Shown here piece by piece: positions 34,132-43,330 of a stretch of DNA of 64,000 bases; the stretch's first letter is position 1; every line of letters begins with the position of its first letter. This DNA comes from Bacteroidota bacterium (lineage in GTDB: Bacteria; Bacteroidota; Bacteroidia; Bacteroidales; JAGNHN01), in contig JAKLHK010000004.1 in the NCBI GenBank assembly GCA_022710185.1, positions 101,660 through 165,659 on the forward strand, written 5' to 3'. The notes below the pieces were generated by a model that saw only the letters and a list, made by a program, of their open reading frames with translations, ran no database searches and was not told the origin of the DNA. The position numbers and the translations under genes are program-made.

Positions 34132-36069
34132 ATGTGCGGCATTGCGGGATATTACGATCGTTGCGGCATCAACAGGAAGGCCCTGTTGCGTATGTCGGAG
34201 TCCTTAGCCCACCGCGGGCCGGATGACGAAGGTTTTCTGCTGTTCACCAGGGACGGCATGAGCTGCCCCCTTTCCGGCCCGGGCACCGCTCCAGGGGTGC
34301 TGGCTGCCGAACGCATCGAACAGGCCTGCCTGGAGTTTCCGGCCATCCTGGGCTGGGCCCACCGCCGCCTGGCCATCCTCGACCTCAGTCCCGCCGGCCA
34401 CCAGCCCATGCAGGCGGGGGATGGCGTCGCCCTGATGCTCAATGGGGAGATATACAATCATGAGGAACTGCGCCGGCAGCTCCAGTCCAGGGGATATATG
34501 TTCCACAGCCGCACAGATACCGAGGTGGCCCTACACGCCTACCGTGAATGGGGCACAGGCTGTTTTACCCTCTTCCGGGGGATGTGGGCCATGGCCATAT
34601 ACGATGCCCCTCGGTGCGAGCTGATCCTGAGCCGCGACCGCTTTGCCATCAAGCCCCTATACTACCATCAGCATGAGGGCCACCTCAGCTTCGCCTCCGA
34701 GATCAAGGCCCTGCTGGAGGTCCCCGGGCTGAGGGCCGGGGCCGACGATCGGCATGTATACCAATACCTCGCCTTCCCCACGCTGCAAGATCCCTGCTCC
34801 ACCCTCTTTTCTGGGATAAGGGAGCTGGAACCCGGGCATTCTTTGCACCTCAGCCTGAAGGATGGCGCCCATACCCTGGCGCCATTCTATTCGCTCGGTC
34901 AGGCCGTGGAAACACTGGCCTTGCCTGAGGATGAGGGCGCCCTGCTTGAGCGCTACCGCGAGGCCCTGGACGACAGCATACGCCTGCACCTGAGATCCGA
35001 TGTTCCCGTAGGGAGCTGCCTTAGCGGAGGCCTGGATTCCTCGGCCATCGTATCGCTGGCTGCGCCACAATCGGAAGACGGTTTTCACACCTTTACCGCC
35101 CGTTATGGCGAACATCCCGCCGATGAAAGCCGATGGGCTGCCCTGGTGAACGGGTATTTCCCCAATGTGTCCGGACATGATGCCTGGCCCGCCGGGGATA
35201 GGCTTTGGGAAGACTTCCGTAAGCTCATCTGGCACCAGGACCTCCCCATCCATTCCACCTCCATGTATGCCCAGTGGGAAGTGATGAAGGTGGCCGGAAA
35301 ACAGGGCATGAAGGTGCTGCTGGACGGACAGGGTGCCGATGAGGTGCTGGGGGGCTACGACAACTATGCCGGCACTTATCTGCTGGAACTCCTGCTGAGC
35401 TTCAGGCTGGGCGAATTCAGGGCGCGTTCGCAGGAACTGAAGGCGCACCGCGAGCTGCGCACCGCTCCGGCCCTGGCTTCAGCCGCCTTCCACCGCCTTC
35501 CCTCCTGGATGAAGCGCCGACTGAGGAAACAGGCCCGTCTCGGTACCGGTTTTCTCAGCGCTGAGCTCCGGAAGACCTACGCCGGAGAAACCATGCCCGA
35601 TTTCCTGGGACGTGGGCTGCACGAAGTATCCATGAACAGTATGCGTTTCGGCCTGCATGACCTGTTGCGTTACGAAGACCGCAACTCTATGGCCTTTTCC
35701 ATCGAATCCAGGGTCCCCTTCCTCGACCATCCCCTGGTAGAGCTGGGGCTGGCCCTCCCACCCGCCCTGAAGCTGCGCCACGGTTATAGCAAATACGCCC
35801 TGCGCCGCGCCGTGGAACACCGTCTTCCGCCGGAGATCACCTGGCGTACCGACAAGAAAGGCTTCATCACGCCTCAGCGCCAATGGCATACAACAACCCG
35901 CCCTCAGCTCCTCGAATACCTGCATTCCATCGAATGGCCCCACCTGTTCGATCGGGAGGTCGTGCTCAAGGCCGTCCACAGCGATCCGGGACAAGGGACA
36001 CCTTCCAATGAGGTATGGAAAATGCTATCGGTGCTGGTCTGGAAAGAAGTGTTCAACGTCAGATGCTAA
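34132..36069 (+). CDS. asnB: Asparagine-synthase-type amidotransferase, first copy
   Basis: A 645-aa glutamine-dependent amidotransferase. The class II glutaminase domain starts MCGIAGYY (Cys2 becomes the nucleophile) and has AHRGPDDEG, LAILDLSPAGHQPM and NGEIYNHEEL. The synthetase domain has the ATP-binding SGGLDSSAI near residue 300 and the AsnB-type DGQGADEVLGGY segment. Enzymes of this family in polysaccharide loci are thought to amidate sugar carboxylates, although a housekeeping AsnB role cannot be excluded. The start was set at the ATG giving N-terminal Cys; the longer frame from 34087 would block the active site. Confidence 0.9.
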   Translation: MCGIAGYYDRCGINRKALLRMSESLAHRGPDDEGFLLFTRDGMSCPLSGPGTAPGVLAAERIEQACLEFPAILGWAHRRLAILDLSPAGHQPMQAGDGVALMLNGEIYNHEELRRQLQSRGYMFHSRTDTEVALHAYREWGTGCFTLFRGMWAMAIYDAPRCELILSRDRFAIKPLYYHQHEGHLSFASEIKALLEVPGLRAGADDRHVYQYLAFPTLQDPCSTLFSGIRELEPGHSLHLSLKDGAHTLAPFYSLGQAVETLALPEDEGALLERYREALDDSIRLHLRSDVPVGSCLSGGLDSSAIVSLAAPQSEDGFHTFTARYGEHPADESRWAALVNGYFPNVSGHDAWPAGDRLWEDFRKLIWHQDLPIHSTSMYAQWEVMKVAGKQGMKVLLDGQGADEVLGGYDNYAGTYLLELLLSFRLGEFRARSQELKAHRELRTAPALASAAFHRLPSWMKRRLRKQARLGTGFLSAELRKTYAGETMPDFLGRGLHEVSMNSMRFGLHDLLRYEDRNSMAFSIESRVPFLDHPLVELGLALPPALKLRHGYSKYALRRAVEHRLPPEITWRTDKKGFITPQRQWHTTTRPQLLEYLHSIEWPHLFDREVVLKAVHSDPGQGTPSNEVWKMLSVLVWKEVFNVRC

Positions 36070-36071
36070 GC

Positions 36072-37238
36072 ATGGAACAGCCTGCGCGCCCTTCTGTGCT
36101 GATATTTCAGGAGTCGCTGCCCGACTATCGCCTGCCCTTCCTCAATGCTTTGGGCGAGGAGGTGGAGCTACGCGTGTGTTACAGCGGGGCCACGGAACTC
36201 AAGGATGTACGTCCGGATGCCGGACTCATCCAAAACTTCAGGGCGGTAGAGATGCCGCGCAAAGGGCCCTCGTCCGGGTTGTGGTCCTGGCATCCGGCGC
36301 TGTTTGCACAGCTCAGGGCGCATCGTCCTGCGGTGGTCATCGCCGAGCCCCGGCTGGGGTTGCTCACCTCGTGGGCCCTGGCCTGGCGACAGAGGCACGG
36401 GTTCCGCCTGGTGTGGTGGATGAGCGGGCATGAGCCCCCCGAGAGCGGCCTGAGGAACCGCCTGCGGCGGTTCCTGCGCAAAGCCCTTTACCGCAGAGCC
36501 GACACCTGCATCGGCTATGGAAGCCACACCCGGTCGTACCTTGAAGCCCTCGGCCTGGACCTGCCCGTTTTCATCGCCCCCAACGCTGCCGACAGCAGCG
36601 GGATCGCCCGTGCTACCGAAACGTGGATGAAAGAGGAGGCCCTGCAGGAGCACAGCCGCAGCCTTAGGGCCGGTGCAGCCGTTATCCTGCTCTTCGTGGG
36701 CCGCATGATAGAGGCCAAACGGCTCCCTGTATTGCTCAAAGCCCTTTCCCTGGCGCTGAACCGGGGATGGGAAGACTGGAGGCTACTGCTGGTGGGCGAT
36801 GGCCCGGATCGCTCCCAGCTGGAAAATCAGGCCCATGCCCTGGGCCTACAGGACAGGGTAACCTTCTGCGGTTCAGTTCATGGGCCGGACAAGTTGGTGA
36901 GCTTTTTCAGGGCGGCCGATCTCTTCGTGCTTCCGGGAAAAGGCGGGCTGGCGCTCAACGAAGCCATCAGCTTCGGGCTCCCGGTACTGCTCTCGTCGGC
37001 CGATGGCACCGAAGCCGATATGGTAGAACAGGGTTGCAATGGGATCATCCTGGCCGAATCCGGTCCGGAAGCCTTCGCACAAGCTATCCCCACGCTCGCC
37101 CAGGATATGGCAGCGTTGAGGCGGATGGGCGAAGCCTCCCTCCGCATCGCCGCACAACGCTCGAACCTGCATCTCATGGTCAGGGGATTTCTGGAGGCCA
37201 TCCTCCATAATTCAGTTGCAAATAATACTGGAGCATGA
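36072..37238 (+). CDS. Family 4 glycosyltransferase
   Basis: A 388-aa GT-B enzyme: SVLIFQESLPDYRLPFLNAL at the start, IAPNAADSSG, LLFVGRMIEAKRLPVLLKAL and LPGKGGLALNEAISFGLPVL, in which the first Glu of EX7E is replaced by Lys or Gly. It begins 2 nt after the asnB stop; an alternative ATG at 36063 overlaps that stop. Confidence 0.86.
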   Translation: MEQPARPSVLIFQESLPDYRLPFLNALGEEVELRVCYSGATELKDVRPDAGLIQNFRAVEMPRKGPSSGLWSWHPALFAQLRAHRPAVVIAEPRLGLLTSWALAWRQRHGFRLVWWMSGHEPPESGLRNRLRRFLRKALYRRADTCIGYGSHTRSYLEALGLDLPVFIAPNAADSSGIARATETWMKEEALQEHSRSLRAGAAVILLFVGRMIEAKRLPVLLKALSLALNRGWEDWRLLLVGDGPDRSQLENQAHALGLQDRVTFCGSVHGPDKLVSFFRAADLFVLPGKGGLALNEAISFGLPVLLSSADGTEADMVEQGCNGIILAESGPEAFAQAIPTLAQDMAALRRMGEASLRIAAQRSNLHLMVRGFLEAILHNSVANNTGA

Positions 37239-38527
37239 AGCACAGGGAATGGAAACATTGGGTGCGTTCCAAGCCCTGGGCCCTCAGGTGGTTTATATAC
37301 CTGGTACTGCTGCGCCCGGTGATCGACAACCTGTATTATCTGAAGCATGTCTCCCCCTTCCTGTCGCCCCTGTATATCGTCGGTGTGCTGTCCCCACTCC
37401 TCGCCCTGAGCGCACTGCTCCGCTACCGCAACCGGGCCGTCACCCCGACCGACCGGATATTCCGCCTTTGGGCAGCCATGCTGCTGGTCATCAGTGCAGC
37501 CATGCTCATTCTATGGGGCCCCAACCTGGTGACCCTCAGCAATGTCCTGAAGTTCATCATGCCTGCCTACCTTTACTTCTTCCTCCGCCTCTTCGTACGC
37601 GGCCGGCATGATCTGGAAGGCCTCATCCGCACCTTCATGTATTCCCTGGTCATAGTGCTGGGCATCTTTTTCTACGAGCTTTTCCTGGGCCCCATCCGCA
37701 TTACCGAAAGCCGTGGACTCACCCGATACCAGGGTAATTTCGGGGATGTGTTCAATTACGGGTTGTACATCTCCTTCGGACTTATCTTTTTGGCTTACCG
37801 ACAACTTGGTGCGGGGAGACTTCATCTTTCGATGAAGGGGGTCGTCAACCTGGGGCTCGCCCTCGGCACAGGACTCCTGGTCCTGCTGCGCATCAACCAC
37901 GCCGCAACCCTCATCGTCTTCAGCGGCATCACCTTCGTCTTCATCTATTACCTGACCCGCCGCAATGTCCTGCCCATCGTGTTCATGGTCTTCCTTTCGG
38001 CTTTACTTTTTCAATACAAGGGGGACCAGTTGTTCGAGGAGAACGTCAACCCCCTCTTCGAAAAGGAATTCCAGGCCCTGAGCGGGGAAGTGAACGAAGA
38101 ACAGCTGTTTCACGGGCGCTATGGGCGCTGGCAGTACTACCTGGACTATTACACCTCCCGGGATGTCTTGTCCCAGGCCCTCAGCGTGCCCCTCTTCAAT
38201 CCGCACGATCCGGTGTTCCTTACCACTGGGGGAGGGTCGCACAACGATTACATCCGCATCGGGATGTACAGCGGCTTGCTGGGGCTCTTCCTTTATCTTC
38301 TGTTTCATTGGAAGATCTTCCGTCTGCGAAGGCAGCTGGTTCCCGGGGACCGATTTCTGGTCATCAGCGCCTTGCTGATGCTGTTGCTCTATTCCATCAC
38401 CCTCACGCCTACCCTTTATGCGCCCCTGCTCTACATGCTCTATGCTATCTTTGCCTACGCGGTAAGGGAAGCAGCCGGGCACGGCGCCACGGCAGGCCCG
38501 CCCACCCGCCCCAAGCCCCATGCCTGA
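37235..38527 (+). CDS. O-antigen ligase/polymerase-like membrane protein
   Basis: A 430-aa protein with about eleven transmembrane helices and one large loop (about residues 265-345) holding GGGSHNDYIRIGMYSGLLG, the conserved HN...G motif of the Wzy/WaaL (Wzy_C) superfamily. In a locus with an ABC exporter a ligase function, joining the glycan to its final acceptor, is more plausible than Wzy polymerisation. It overlaps the preceding GT by ATGA. Confidence 0.78.
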   Translation: MKHREWKHWVRSKPWALRWFIYLVLLRPVIDNLYYLKHVSPFLSPLYIVGVLSPLLALSALLRYRNRAVTPTDRIFRLWAAMLLVISAAMLILWGPNLVTLSNVLKFIMPAYLYFFLRLFVRGRHDLEGLIRTFMYSLVIVLGIFFYELFLGPIRITESRGLTRYQGNFGDVFNYGLYISFGLIFLAYRQLGAGRLHLSMKGVVNLGLALGTGLLVLLRINHAATLIVFSGITFVFIYYLTRRNVLPIVFMVFLSALLFQYKGDQLFEENVNPLFEKEFQALSGEVNEEQLFHGRYGRWQYYLDYYTSRDVLSQALSVPLFNPHDPVFLTTGGGSHNDYIRIGMYSGLLGLFLYLLFHWKIFRLRRQLVPGDRFLVISALLMLLLYSITLTPTLYAPLLYMLYAIFAYAVREAAGHGATAGPPTRPKPHA

Positions 38528-39281
38528 ACCCTTCCCCTCACATCAGGATCAGGTCCGCCGCTTCTTCGGAAACACCCGGGTGTTCCTCGAACGCAACTTC
38601 GTCACCGCCCTCCGCCATGAGGCCCTCGGACACTGGACCGCCGGAATGCGCTTCCATCATGTGATCGACCTTGCCTGCGGCGACGGGACTCTCGGACTCT
38701 CACTGCTTCCACACACCGGCCGGCTCACCCTCCTCGACCTCAGCCCAGAAATGCTGGAGATCGCCCAAGGAAAGATCCCCGTTCAGGAAATATCACGGGT
38801 ACATCTACTCCGTGCCGACCTCATGGAGGCCGACCTTCCACACCAGAGTTTCGACCTGGTCATTTGCACGGGCATGCTGGCTCATGTCATCCGCCCTGAG
38901 GACGCCTTCCGTAAACTGGCCGCTCTCTGCACCCCAGGGGGGTATTTGCTGCTGCAGAACACCAACGACCAACATGCTTACAGCCGGGTGGTGAGCGCCT
39001 GGGGACGGCTGCGGCGCTGGACCGGCAAAGAGACCTATCCCCTGAGCCGTATCAGGGGCAGCCAGCTGAGGAAGTGGGCCCTTGAGGAAGGTATGCAGGA
39101 GCTCCACCGTTACCGATCCATCGTGTCCTTCATGTTCATGTCCCGTTACCTGAGCGGCGAATGCAAGGGTAAGATCGTCCGGGGACTCTTTGGCACACCC
39201 GAAAGCCCACGCCGCCAGGCCCTGGGCAACGACGAGATTATTCTTTTCAGAAAGGAGGACCATGGCCAGGCACAGGGATAA
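38520..39281 (+). CDS. Class I SAM-dependent methyltransferase
   Basis: A 253-aa methyltransferase: VIDLACGDGTLGLSLLP is motif I, LTLLDLSPEML the acidic loop, FDLVICTGMLAHV motif IV. The fold is complete. It may place the O-methyl group that caps the growing chain and is read by the Wzt C-terminal domain, or methylate an internal sugar; this is inference from context. Confidence 0.85.
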   Translation: MPEPFPSHQDQVRRFFGNTRVFLERNFVTALRHEALGHWTAGMRFHHVIDLACGDGTLGLSLLPHTGRLTLLDLSPEMLEIAQGKIPVQEISRVHLLRADLMEADLPHQSFDLVICTGMLAHVIRPEDAFRKLAALCTPGGYLLLQNTNDQHAYSRVVSAWGRLRRWTGKETYPLSRIRGSQLRKWALEEGMQELHRYRSIVSFMFMSRYLSGECKGKIVRGLFGTPESPRRQALGNDEIILFRKEDHGQAQG

Positions 39282-40377
39282 ACCCGTCGTCCTTTTCCTC
39301 GGCAAGCTCCCCCCGCCCTGGATAGGCCCGGCACTCGCCGCACAGGTAATCCTTGGCTCTCGGTTGAAGGACTACTTCCGCCTGGTACACCTTGACCTTT
39401 CGGACCACCGCGACACCCATACCCTGGGACGTTGGGACCTGGTGAACCTCTGGCTGGCGGTGAAGCAGTACGCGCAGCTCAAATGGCTCATCCTCAGGTA
39501 TTGGCCCGACCTGGTGTACATCCCTGCCGGGCAGACCAACGTCGGCTATCTGCGCGATGTCGGCTTCATCCTCATCAGCAAGCTCTTCGGGAGGAAGGTC
39601 CTCTGTCATCTGCGGGGGGGCAACTTCCTGAACTGGTACCAGGGGACGTCGTCCCTCATGCGCTGCATCGTGCGCTTCATCCATAGACGGATTGACGGGC
39701 AGATCGTGCTGGCCGACAACCTACGCCCCCTGTTCAGCTGGATACTTCCGGAAGAGAAGATCTTCACCGTGCCCAATGGCCTCGACATCCCCGATCCGGG
39801 GCACCGGCCCGGCCCTGGCCCGCTGCGCGTGCTCTACCTTTCCAACTACATCCGATCCAAGGGTGTGATGGAGGTGCTGGAGGCAGCCAGGATATTGGAG
39901 AGCAAGGGCTCGGTGGCGACATTTCGTCTGGCCGGGGGATGGAATGAGCGCGACACCGAAAAGGAAGTCAGGGCCTTCCTGCAAGCCCATCCTGGGCTGC
40001 ACATCGAGCTCAGCGGGCCCGTGAGCGGGGCTGAGAAAGATCTCCTGCTGCGGGAGGCTGACGTCTTTGTCCTGCCTACCTGGTACGCCAACGAAGGCCT
40101 GCCCTGGGCCCTCATCGAGGCAATGGCTCACCGCTTGCCATTGCTGAGCACCCGCCATGCCGCAGTGCCCTCCTGCCTCGAGGAAGGGGTGAACGGCTTC
40201 TTCGTGGAAAAACATGACGCTGACTCCCTGGCTGAAGCCCTGGAGCGCTTCGTCCGGGAGCCTGGATTGGCGAAACGCCTCGGAGATGCCTCCAGGGAAC
40301 GCTACGAAAGGAGCTTTACAGGGGAGGCGATGATCCGTGGGCTGAAGGAAGCGTTCATAAAAACCATCAAGGCATAG
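39262..40377 (+). CDS. Family 4 glycosyltransferase
   Basis: A 371-aa GT-B enzyme: VVLFLGKLPPPWIGPALAA, FTVPNGLDIPDPG, YLSNYIRSKGVMEVLEAA and YANEGLPWALIEAMAHRLPL, an EX7E motif. AAAGGAGG at 39251-39258 is one of the few strong Shine-Dalgarno sequences in the window and supports the ATG at 39262 over 39190. It overlaps the methyltransferase by 20 nt. Confidence 0.9.
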   Translation: MARHRDKPVVLFLGKLPPPWIGPALAAQVILGSRLKDYFRLVHLDLSDHRDTHTLGRWDLVNLWLAVKQYAQLKWLILRYWPDLVYIPAGQTNVGYLRDVGFILISKLFGRKVLCHLRGGNFLNWYQGTSSLMRCIVRFIHRRIDGQIVLADNLRPLFSWILPEEKIFTVPNGLDIPDPGHRPGPGPLRVLYLSNYIRSKGVMEVLEAARILESKGSVATFRLAGGWNERDTEKEVRAFLQAHPGLHIELSGPVSGAEKDLLLREADVFVLPTWYANEGLPWALIEAMAHRLPLLSTRHAAVPSCLEEGVNGFFVEKHDADSLAEALERFVREPGLAKRLGDASRERYERSFTGEAMIRGLKEAFIKTIKA

Positions 40378-40380
40378 GCT

Positions 40381-42222
40381 ATGTGCGGACTGGCCGGCAG
40401 TATAGGAAATTTTGGGGCTGTGGCCCGTGAAGTGCTCCACCACCGGGGCCCGGATGACTTTGGTCAGTGGTCGGGTAGCGTGGCAGGACATAAGGTACAG
40501 CTCTCCCACAACCGCCTCAGCATACTTGATCTCAGCGCTGCGGGGCATCAGCCCATGCAGAGCCCCGACGGGCGCTTCGTGTTGGTTTTCAACGGAGAGA
40601 TATACAATTATGAAGAGCTCAGGAGGCAGTATTTCCCTGGCCGGCACTGGGCGGGGCATGGGGACACCGAGGTGCTGCTGGCCTTGCTGTCGGCGCATGG
40701 TATAACGGCTGTGAACGAGCTCAACGGCGACTTCGCCTTCGCCTTTCTCGACACCCACCGGGCCCGCCTCTGGCTGTGCCGCGACCGTTTCGGGATCAAG
40801 CCCATGTATTATTCCAGCCAGGGGGGTGAGCTCATCTTCGGTTCCGAGATCAAGGCCCTGAAGGCCGCCGGGTTGAAGGCCGACTGCGATCCCGACCTGC
40901 TGGGAGCTTACCTTACCTTCAAGTTCGTGCCGGGCAACGACACCTTTTTCCGAGGCATCCGGAGGCTTCCGCCAGCGCACTGGATGGAGGTCGACCTCGA
41001 AAAAGGGACGACGTCCCTCCACCGCTATTGGGAGCTGCCCCAGGCTGAAACGTCAACCGACGGGTTCCGGGAAACCGCACTGCAGCTCCGCCACCTCATC
41101 GACGATGCCGTACATATACGCCTGGTCAGCGACCGTCCCGTAGGGACCTTTCTCTCCGGCGGTCTGGACTCTTCCATCATCGCCTCCTCCCTCCGTGGAA
41201 GGAGCGATGTAGCGCATTACGTAGCTACCAAGTCGGCCGGCGACCTGAGGGTCGAAGGCAGCACCTCCGACCACCATTACGCTCACCTGCTGGCTGATCG
41301 CTGGGGCCTGACGCTGCACGATATTCCCATCGGGGGCGGTGAACTCAGCCGGGAGATGTTGCAGGAGATCGTCCGCAATGGCGACGACCTCATCGCCGAC
41401 GGCTCCCAGGTGCCCGCCTGGCTCATTTGCCAGGGCGCCTCGGAGCATTCCAGGGTACTGCTCAGCGGCATGGGTGCCGATGAGCTCTTCTTTGGATACC
41501 ACTGGCACCAACTCACCTGGCTCGATGCCAGGCTGGGGGCCTTGCCCGGGGGACTTGACCGCTGGCTCGCCCGTCGCCTGGCCAAGCTGCAGGCCGGGAA
41601 AGGACATTTCAGGGCATACAAGCGTTACCTGCAAAAGTTGGGCAGGCATTACGGGGACGGACCCCTGCGCTACGGGCAATATGCCCTGGTAGGCGGCAGC
41701 GGCGGGGCCCTGCATCTCGCTCCCGGTGGGGACAAGGTTGTGGAAGCCTTGCTGGAGAAGCACTTCCCGGAAGGCGCCGATCCCTGGACAGCCCTGATGC
41801 ATTTCGACCTGGCCCATTTTCTTCACAAAAACCTGGCCTATACCGACCGCATGGCCATGGCCCATGGGGTGGAGGTGCGGGTCCCCTTCCTCGACCACCG
41901 CGTGGCTGAGCTCGCCGCGCGCATCCCTCCGCATTGGAAACTGGGGCCGATGGGACGGCCCAAGCATATCCTGAAGGAAGCCTATAGGGATGTATTGCCG
42001 AAAGAGGTGCTGAACCGCCGTAAGGCCGGCTTCGGTATGCCCCTGCGCAGCATCTTTTCCGATCGGTCGGCGGTCGAAGCCCTGCTCGACCGTCAACGGC
42101 TGGGGCGAGTGCCCGGACTGGACCTGAAAGCCCTGGAAGGTCTGATTGACCGGCACATCCGGGGCGAAGAGGACCATTCCGCGCTCATCTTCGCGGTGGT
42201 GATGCTGGGCGTTGCGGAATAG
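40381..42222 (+). CDS. asnB: Asparagine-synthase-type amidotransferase, second copy
   Basis: A 613-aa amidotransferase. N-terminal MCGLAGSI supplies the nucleophilic Cys; HHRGPDDFG, LSILDLSAAGHQPM, FNGEIYNYEEL and GHGDTEVLLAL complete the glutaminase domain. The synthetase part has SGGLDSSII and LLSGMGADELFFGYHW. It is clearly divergent from the copy at 34132, so the two probably amidate different groups. It ends the glycan locus, and its last 38 nt overlap the convergent hydrolase gene. Confidence 0.9.
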   Translation: MCGLAGSIGNFGAVAREVLHHRGPDDFGQWSGSVAGHKVQLSHNRLSILDLSAAGHQPMQSPDGRFVLVFNGEIYNYEELRRQYFPGRHWAGHGDTEVLLALLSAHGITAVNELNGDFAFAFLDTHRARLWLCRDRFGIKPMYYSSQGGELIFGSEIKALKAAGLKADCDPDLLGAYLTFKFVPGNDTFFRGIRRLPPAHWMEVDLEKGTTSLHRYWELPQAETSTDGFRETALQLRHLIDDAVHIRLVSDRPVGTFLSGGLDSSIIASSLRGRSDVAHYVATKSAGDLRVEGSTSDHHYAHLLADRWGLTLHDIPIGGGELSREMLQEIVRNGDDLIADGSQVPAWLICQGASEHSRVLLSGMGADELFFGYHWHQLTWLDARLGALPGGLDRWLARRLAKLQAGKGHFRAYKRYLQKLGRHYGDGPLRYGQYALVGGSGGALHLAPGGDKVVEALLEKHFPEGADPWTALMHFDLAHFLHKNLAYTDRMAMAHGVEVRVPFLDHRVAELAARIPPHWKLGPMGRPKHILKEAYRDVLPKEVLNRRKAGFGMPLRSIFSDRSAVEALLDRQRLGRVPGLDLKALEGLIDRHIRGEEDHSALIFAVVMLGVAE

Positions 42223-43330
42223 CCGGAGAGGTGATCGTCGCGTCGTCGTCAACCGCAGCGCTGATCCTGTCTACCCAGGGCAGGGCCTTCTCGCGCTTGA
42301 ACTGAAAATCCCCCTGAGTGTTCACTTCGGCCGTCATGACGATCATCAGCGCCATATCCGGAAGAAGAAAGACGTATTGTCCGCCATGGCCGCTCATGAT
42401 CAGCATATTTCTGGATGGATCAAGCCACCATAGATAGCCAAACTCGTAGCCGTAAACATCGGGCACTTTCATCGTGGTCATCCTGTTTATCCATTGCGGA
42501 TCCACGACACGCTGCCCTTTCCACCGCCCACTGTCGAGCACACATTGCCCGAAACGTGCAAGGTCGCGCGGGGTGGTAAGAATTCCAAAACCGCCCAGTG
42601 TGGTCCCATCCTTGTAGTGGTCCCATTCCAGGTGCTGTACCTGCAGCTTGTCGAAAAGCACCTCCCAGGCCCAGGCAGAGGTGGGCTTTCCACATTGTTG
42701 CTGGATGAGCGACGAGAGTAATTGGGGGTCGCCATCGCTGTAGTTGACCTTCTCCCCGGGCGTGGCAGCCAGGGGCAGGCCGAGGATGAAACGGGTAATG
42801 TCGTCCGGAAGCTTGCGGAGAATATCATCGGTCTGACCCGACAGCCCGTCATTGCTGTAGGCGATGCCCGAGCGCATGGTAAGCAGGTGCTCTACCCTGA
42901 TCCCGTTCTTGTCCGGGAAGTCCTTTACCTCTGGCAGATAGTCGGAGACCGGGTCTTTAACATCCTGTATCAGCTGGCTTTCCAGGGCAAGACCGGTGAG
43001 CAGTCCCATGACCTGCTTGGTGGCGCTCCAGATTGCCCGGGGTGTGGTGCGGTCCCGCGCATCCTTGGTATAACTTTCGGCCAGCAGCTTACCCCCGCGA
43101 AACACCAGCAGGCTCCTTACCTGCCACAGGCCCTCATCCTCATGAAAATCCTGATAGATCTTCCTGAGTGCTTCTGCATTCATCCCTTCCTGCCCGGGAC
43201 TGGAGATGCTCCATCCATCGTCCATCTCAGGAGGAAGATAAGAAACGAAGGGCTGTTTCAGCTCTTCTTCCCTGAGACAGGAAAACAGCAGGAGTGTGCC
43301 CAGGAGCAGGATACTAAGGCTTCGCATCAT
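42185..43330 (-). CDS. Serine hydrolase lipoprotein, beta-lactamase (class C) family
   Basis: A 381-aa protein exported as a lipoprotein: the signal sequence ends LLLFSC, giving a lipid-modified Cys at residue 18. The catalytic SxxK is SATK in the IWSATKQVMG segment, YSDGDPQLL provides the second motif (YSD instead of YxN), and SGHGGQYVF stands for the KTG/HxG motif. Related proteins are esterases or DD-peptidases. It overlaps the upstream gene by 17 nt and the convergent asnB by 38 nt. Confidence 0.85.
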   Translation of the reverse strand: MMRSLSILLLGTLLLFSCLREEELKQPFVSYLPPEMDDGWSISSPGQEGMNAEALRKIYQDFHEDEGLWQVRSLLVFRGGKLLAESYTKDARDRTTPRAIWSATKQVMGLLTGLALESQLIQDVKDPVSDYLPEVKDFPDKNGIRVEHLLTMRSGIAYSNDGLSGQTDDILRKLPDDITRFILGLPLAATPGEKVNYSDGDPQLLSSLIQQQCGKPTSAWAWEVLFDKLQVQHLEWDHYKDGTTLGGFGILTTPRDLARFGQCVLDSGRWKGQRVVDPQWINRMTTMKVPDVYGYEFGYLWWLDPSRNMLIMSGHGGQYVFLLPDMALMIVMTAEVNTQGDFQFKREKALPWVDRISAAVDDDATITSPAIPQRPASPPRR

